This document shows, one piece after another, positions 58,801-64,000 of a stretch of 64,000 nt of DNA. Source of the DNA: Azadirachta indica. Lineage: Eukaryota > Streptophyta > Magnoliopsida > Sapindales > Meliaceae. The notes beneath the pieces were generated by a model, which saw only the letters and a list, made by a program, of their open reading frames with translations, made no database searches and was not told the origin of the DNA. The translations under genes were made by a program, and so were the position numbers. Numbering within the stretch: position 1 is the stretch's first letter; each line of letters opens with the position of its first letter. The stretch lies in contig CM040448.1 in the NCBI GenBank assembly GCA_022749755.1, positions 10,910,481 to 10,974,480 of the forward strand, read 5' to 3'.

Positions 58801-61463
58801 TGTGATTGCATCCGCTGTAAGCATATATACGATAAAATAATATTAATCCAACTAAGTATGGAGTCTGATATAAAGCAACTTACAGATTCTGATACACAAT
58901 ATCATGCAAATTGGAGCATCTGCCGATCCAGAGTATAAACAGGCGCATGCATTCTCTCTTTATCTTGCTCAACCCTTATTAGCCACCTCCTTGGCCTTAC
59001 TCTCTTACAACTGGTAACATAAATGTGTTTCTTTTACTTGTTCTCTTACAACTGTTCTTAATGTATAACTTTGTTTGAACATTTCTCGGTGGTTATATTT
59101 CTTTAGGTATCCCTCTTCTGTTTTTGTTGGAGATACTTATACGTACTTTGCCGGAATGACCATGGCTGTAATTGGGATTCTAGGCCATTTCAGGTGTGTC
59201 TCCTAAGATGTCTTCATAATGCCACCATCTTATTAATATCATACCAATAAAATTATTATAATTCGAGACATTTGTTTAGATACAAACCAAACACATTTTG
59301 TGTGTAAGTAGAAACAAAATAAAATTCTTAAGGTTTCTATGAGAGCTTCGAGTTTCTCTTGTTAAAGCGGTGCTGGACATTGGTAATTGTTGATATTGTG
59401 CTAACAGAATGAGATGGAAGAAATATGTCTACGTGCCTACATTTAAATTGGGTATGGGGGAAGTGTTTGTTACATTTTGTTGTGCCCAAAAACCAGTTGA
59501 CTTTTAAGTTCAACAAGTTCAACAAGTTCTAAAGCAGGGGCTATTGTTGGCCCCTACAACCTTTGTAGTTAGGAGACTTGAGGAATAATGCCCCGATGGG
59601 TGGCTTAAGGCTTTGAGCCCCTGATTTTTTGTTGGAAACCAAAGGTGTTAACCACTCAAGCCTGAGGGAGGGTTTTTTTCTCAGATAGTGATATTTTGAT
59701 AAACTGGATCTGAAGCCTTCTATCTCAACTGCCATGACAGGAATATACATATATAAATTTTGTCTGTGTGGGTGCATGATATACAAACATGTGCATTCAT
59801 ATGTATATGTATAATCTCCACTCACACAGGCTTTTTGGTATTTGATGAATGTGAAACTGAGCTCTACTTGAACATTTTCACCTGACTCAAAAGACATTCT
59901 CACTTAATTTGATAAAAGTGTACGGAAAACCATTTAGTTATTCCCAACATGAATCATTACTTTGACAAGAAGTTTGTGCATATTATGCAATCTCATACTC
60001 ATTTGGCACCTGATAACATATGCTAGTAATTTATCCACAATTAGGCCTTATGTCATATCCCGTTGCATGATTCTGCTGTATAAGTCAAATGTTGATGTTC
60101 ACTAATCTTTGGTTTGCATGTATTACTATGCTTATCATTACCTGGCAAGTGATTTGTTTCCTTTTCCCTTGCTACAGCGAGACACTCCTGATTTTCTTTC
60201 TTCCTCAAGTATTAAACTTTGACTAGAAGTTTGTGCATATTATGCAATCTCATGCTCATTTGGCACCTGATAACATATGCTAATAATTTATCCACAATTA
60301 GGCCTTATGTCATATCCCGTTGCATGATTCTGCTGTATAAGTCAAATGTTGATGTTCACTAATCTTTGGTTTGCATGTATTACTATGCTTATCATTACCT
60401 GGCAAGTGATTTGTTTCCTTTTCCCTTGCTACAGCGAGACACTCCTGATTTTCTTTCTTCCTCAAGTATTAAACTTTCTCCTCTCAGTTCCCCAGGTCTG
60501 TCCTGATAAATCCTTTCACTCTCTCTCTATCTCCACTCATGAAACTTGTCAAGCCTCTTCTAGATATGGAAGGCATCTAATTCACATTCGTATTTCATCA
60601 GCTTTTTGGCTTTGTCAAATGCCCGCGGCATCGTCTGCCTAGGTAGTTTTCTTTTAACTCTCATTTGAAGAACTGTTCCTGTCCTCTTCTTTGAATTATT
60701 TTACCAATATTTTTCGTGCTTTAACTTTTCAGGTTTGACCCTCAGACCGGACTGCTGACTGGGACAAATGATGGAACTCTTGTCAACTTTTTCTTAAGAC
60801 TATTTGGCAAGATGTCGGAAAAGTCACTTTGTGCTTGTCTTCTTGTTTTCCAGGTAATTGTTTGTGTTTTTCTCTGTTTCCCTCTGAATTATTCATTGTA
60901 CATAAGAGTGATAAATTGCTTCCGCAACTTGGTTGCAATCCAAAGTTCCAAACCCACTTGGTAATGCGATTGAAGTGCATGTTAAAGCAATATGGATGAC
61001 CAAATATTTTGTGGATCAGCTAGCTTCTCTTTAGATGTAGAAAGATGAGGTTGAACTTGCCAAACCCACAAAAAAATTTTGTTTTGCTATTTCCCTTCTT
61101 GTAAATCAAGAGTTGTTCAGTTACTTTAACTTCAAACGTGCTTGCCAGGCATTTGAAAATAATAATTTCCGAATTGGCACCTAGTAATTGGGGATTACCG
61201 ATTTTTGCTCCATTCTCCTTGCTTATCATTATTGTATCCAGTAGATACTGTGAGATTCAATTCATCGTATGGGTTGGGGCTACTTCATGCAAGATAGTAT
61301 AGTTTTCTTCTCATAACATGTTTTCTGCGGATGTTGCATTATCACTTGTCTGTCCATTATTCTGGCTCATATTATTCATAAATGTGTTTTATATCTTTAA
61401 CAGGCTATTGCATGCTGCTTATGTTTTGTGCTGAGGTACTTCCTCACTGGTTGGTATAAATGA
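55812..61463 (+). CDS. GPT: UDP-GlcNAc:dolichyl-phosphate GlcNAc-1-phosphate transferase
   Basis: Exons: 55812-56167, 56519-56606, 57999-58090, 58230-58348, 58701-58816, 58886-59013, 59107-59193, 60435-60495, 60602-60642, 60733-60853 and 61404-61463. All join in frame at GT-AG introns and give 422 residues, the usual length. The enzyme (ALG7/DPAGT1 type) transfers GlcNAc-1-phosphate from UDP-GlcNAc to dolichyl phosphate in the ER membrane, the first step of N-glycan assembly and the target of tunicamycin. After a polar N-terminus come about ten hydrophobic segments. Family motifs are [46 protein letters not shown] and [11 protein letters not shown], and the end is LTGWYK. The ATG at 55812 is the first in a frame open from there. 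The seventh intron holds a 257-bp duplication with a decoy copy of exon 8. Tail-to-tail with the PRP4 gene. Confidence 0.95.
59961..60474 (+). repeat. 257-bp tandem duplication in GPT intron 7/exon 8
   Basis: 59961-60217 and 60218-60474 are almost identical direct repeats, with single differences such as TCATACTC/TCATGCTC and GCTAGTAAT/GCTAATAAT. The unit includes 217 bases of intron end with the acceptor and the first 40 bases of exon 8. The junction is at a short shared word (CTTTGAC). Confidence 0.95.
60178..60217 (+). pseudogene. decoy copy of GPT exon 8
   Basis: After an intact TTGCTACAG acceptor the first 40 bases of exon 8 ([13 protein letters not shown]) are repeated, but the copy runs into intron sequence with TAG at 60224-60226 and has no donor GT where exon 8 ends. 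Use of this acceptor without a new donor would truncate the protein after about 292 residues. The true exon is at 60435-60495. Confidence 0.9.
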
Positions 61464-62607
61464 AGAAGCAACGAGAAAATATCCCTCGGAATACTGATTA
61501 AATCAGAAAACTCACTTTTGCATACCAGGTGGGCATGTTGTACCATATAAAATTTTCCAAAGAAAGAGTAATTTTAATGCCAGAAACATGAAAATACATT
61601 TTTCTGCGGAGACACACGGATGGCTTTCGGAGACAATGCCAACAGCTTTATATTTTATGAGTTGTTTACTAACTATACTTTGCATTTGACGCCTCGCATG
61701 TTGGTCAAAGTTTGAACATCAAGAGCAGTTCTGAAGATCATATGTTCCCACCTTAATTAAATATGTAAGGTGATCATGGTGTAATTCGCGACTTGATTGT
61801 TAAATTGTAACTTGATCACCCGTGATGTTACTTCGGATGATGTTGTAGGAAACATCTGATGATATCAAATAGAAGCAACTTTTGGATGTTCTTAATCTCA
61901 ACGCTTGGATTGAACTTATCAAACGCATACACGACCATTATCTTCTTCTAATGTATTAATGCCCTTATATTACCGAACAAAACTATGTGCTACTAAAGTC
62001 TTATTCAAAATTTTACCATTCAGCGTAAATTTAGTTAATATGAAAACTCGATTCTCAACTTATTCAATGTAGCTCTGTTGAGGGCAGCAGCATATACCCA
62101 TAATTCCTACATTAAATCACATGATATTTACTCATGTCATGCTTCAAACTGCTTGCAGTCATAATTAACGGAGAAAACATCTTCCAAAGAATGGTCAGTG
62201 AACGTCAGTAACAATCAAAAAGAGTACCTTGAGAAAAAATCAACCTCGCTAATTATAGCTGCAAACGCTAATAGTCAGTGATAAGATGAACTACACTGAA
62301 AATTTCCTCGAGTTAGCCTCGACTTCCTCTCAATGTCAGCTACAAATATTTAAACTTAATTCAATTGACATTATAAACAAAAAGAGGACCCATAAGGCAG
62401 AGTTAAACCTTTGCCAGGGAAGCAAATTTCTACAGCGAATCCAACAAGAGAGGCATGAAGATCCTTTCCTTTTGGTTGCAAAAGCATTAATCTCTCATGA
62501 AAGAAATACTTGAAAGTGTATGTCCGTCCTACCAACCTATGCTATGGTATGCACTTCAAGCAAAATCAAGATGAGACAAAATTAGTAATCACTAAGTTAA
62601 AGGCAAC
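61464..62607. other. intergenic region between convergent GPT and PRP4 genes
   Basis: About 1.1 kb holding the 3' untranslated regions of both genes. No further gene is seen; the plus-strand open frame around 62286-62513 is uncharacterised and probably fortuitous. Confidence 0.55.
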
Positions 62608-64000
62608 TCAGTCAACATCCATAGCCTGCTCCTCTCCTTTGCTTCTGGTTGACCAAAGCTTGATCCACCTATCATGTGAGACTGTTGCAATATAATGCCC
62701 ATCTACCATCAAACAAAATGCATCAGAAAGACTTCTTCATGGATTAACCAAAAATGTACAGCATTGATTTGCCACACTAAGAAAAGGATAATTAGCAACT
62801 GTACTAACTTTTAATAACTAAAGTGAAAGCATCACATACAACAATGTCAAGCAAAAGAATTCTAGAAATTAGAAGCATATATCATGGTCTCCAGCACAGC
62901 CAAACAATAAATTTTTGGGGTACAGCAGAAACTAGGTTGTTCAAACCAGTTTTTTACAATTGTTACATATTGCAGCTGAGTTAATATTGCGTTGAGAAAA
63001 CATTGAGAAACCACGCTACTGCAACACCTTAGATCCACATCGTATTGAAAAATTATATACCATGGTTCCCAAAATTAATTTAAATATTATTGTTTAAATG
63101 CGTTTTTCAAGCACCCATTAACATTTCATTGCATTGAATTTCCTACCACGAGAAACTTGAGCTTTAGTAATGCACATAACTCATGATCATTTCTAATTGA
63201 TATGTACATGAAAATTCAATCATATCAGATTTATTTAGTTAGATCTCATAACAACTTTCTCATGAAAAATATTAACAGAATACATCATAGATAGATCGTT
63301 CTTCAATAGGTAATTAAACATGGGTAGCACAGCATTGGAGCACAAAATTGCTCGACAGATTGGTACATCAATAAGGGAAAAAGTAAATAAGAAATTGGAA
63401 GTTCAGGTATATGCTTTAAAGTTTTAAAGCTAGAAAAGTTACCTGGATGAATATCCAGAGAAGTAACTTTCGCTTCATGTCCCGACATGGTTTTTACAAG
63501 CTTAAAATCTCTGCCTGACCAAACCTGAAAAAGACATATATAAGAGGATATGAGATATAAACAAAAACTTACAATTCAAAAATTCATTTCAACAAAATTG
63601 CAACTATTCATGTTGTAAAGAGAGTTCACCTTGGCTGTCATGTCATACGACCCTGTCACCAAAAAGTACCCTTCTTGAGGCTCAAACTTCACTTGCGATA
63701 TAAGATTGGAGTGTGCTGGTATGACATATAAAGATTTTTTCTTCCTTAAGTCCCATATGCGACAAGTATTGTCCTCACCACCAGTTGCTAGATGGTATCC
63801 ATTAGGTGAAAAGCTGATGCCGAGCACCTGAAAATGAGAAAACAGATACATCTCAATCAGGATTATTTTTTTAACACATTAACTAATATCATGATTTCAT
63901 TACAAAAGAGAAGGACCAAAATGAACAAAGTCCTACTGGCTTCACATGGCCTTCCAAGGCAAGAATACTTCTCCCTGTTCGAAGGTCCCAAACACGTGCC
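62608..64000 (-). CDS. LIS: U4/U6 snRNP-associated WD40 protein PRP4, C-terminal part (partial)
   Basis: Exons on the minus strand: 64000-63937 (continues off the edge), 63827-63630, 63524-63443 and 62702-62608, with the stop TGA at 62610-62608. All join in frame. The product shows consecutive WD40 blades: [37 protein letters not shown], then [22 protein letters not shown], then [35 protein letters not shown], then [12 protein letters not shown]. The end is acidic (EEQAMDVD), as in the Arabidopsis homologue. PRP4 is a component of the U4/U6.U5 tri-snRNP needed for spliceosome activation. The Arabidopsis orthologue is LACHESIS (At2g41500), whose loss disturbs gamete cell fate. The N-terminal part with the PRP4 motif is outside the window. 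No break is seen. Confidence 0.92.

Noticed and set aside
59541..59903. 120-residue minus-strand frame within GPT intron 7
   Set aside because: It lies entirely in an intron of an intact gene, with no domain and no splice context.
1..64000. tRNA, rRNA or organelle-derived insertion
   Set aside because: I saw no cloverleaf A/B box pairs, rRNA core words or plastid/mitochondrial coding stretches; a covariance-model scan would be decisive.

Overview
This is a nuclear genome segment from a flowering plant, almost certainly a eudicot. The genes are split by AT-rich GT-AG introns, intergenic DNA is long and AT-rich, and the recognisable families (ABCA transporter, P-class PPR, NAC, L-type lectin receptor kinase, Mutator-like transposons) are plant-typical. 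A Citrus-like rosid is my guess; nothing here proves the genus.

Layout. (1) 1-6914, minus: 5' half of a full-size ABCA transporter orthologous to Arabidopsis ABCA1 (11 exons recovered, first 484 codons; it runs off the left edge). (2) 6915-14949: AT-rich intergenic DNA. (3) 14950-16566, plus: an AT-hook/PPC (AHL, DUF296) gene whose exons do not join in frame, so probably a pseudogene. (4) 17633-20041, plus: intact single-exon 802-residue PPR protein resembling At1g79540. (5) About 23.4-55.2 kb: a tandemly repeated block. Each full unit carries, in order, a relic of an L-type lectin receptor kinase (+), an intronless NAC gene (-), a promoter-side repeat array, a decayed TPR/DnaJ gene (+) and a small secreted proline-rich protein gene (-). 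Copies A (about 23.5-32.2 kb) and B (about 33.9-41.7 kb) have intact NAC and proline-rich genes. Copy C (about 48.6-55.2 kb) is older: its NAC has three nonsense codons and its proline-rich gene is reduced to 3' flank. A decayed 4.9-kb Mutator-like element (43.2-48.1 kb) lies between B and C, and nested foldback Mutator-like elements (48.75-51.45 kb) interrupt the 3' end of NAC copy C. (6) 55812-61463, plus: complete 11-exon dolichyl-phosphate GlcNAc-1-phosphate transferase gene (GPT/ALG7, 422 residues), with an intronic 257-bp duplication that creates a decoy exon. (7) 62608-64000, minus: 3' end of a WD40 U4/U6 snRNP protein gene (PRP4; Arabidopsis LIS), running off the right edge.

How it fits together. 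ABCA1, GPT, LIS/PRP4 and a TPR-DnaJ gene are, to my recollection, near one another on Arabidopsis chromosome 2 (At2g41490 to At2g41700). The window therefore looks like a conserved housekeeping block that has been opened by a recent NAC-centred tandem expansion and by Mutator-like elements. The housekeeping genes act separately: lipid or small-molecule transport, organelle RNA processing, the first step of N-glycosylation, and pre-mRNA splicing. The NAC unit is the dynamic, lineage-specific part. I did not recognise a wholly new molecular system. The strongest candidates for new biology are the repeat-driven NAC promoters and the co-duplicated proline-rich secreted protein genes.
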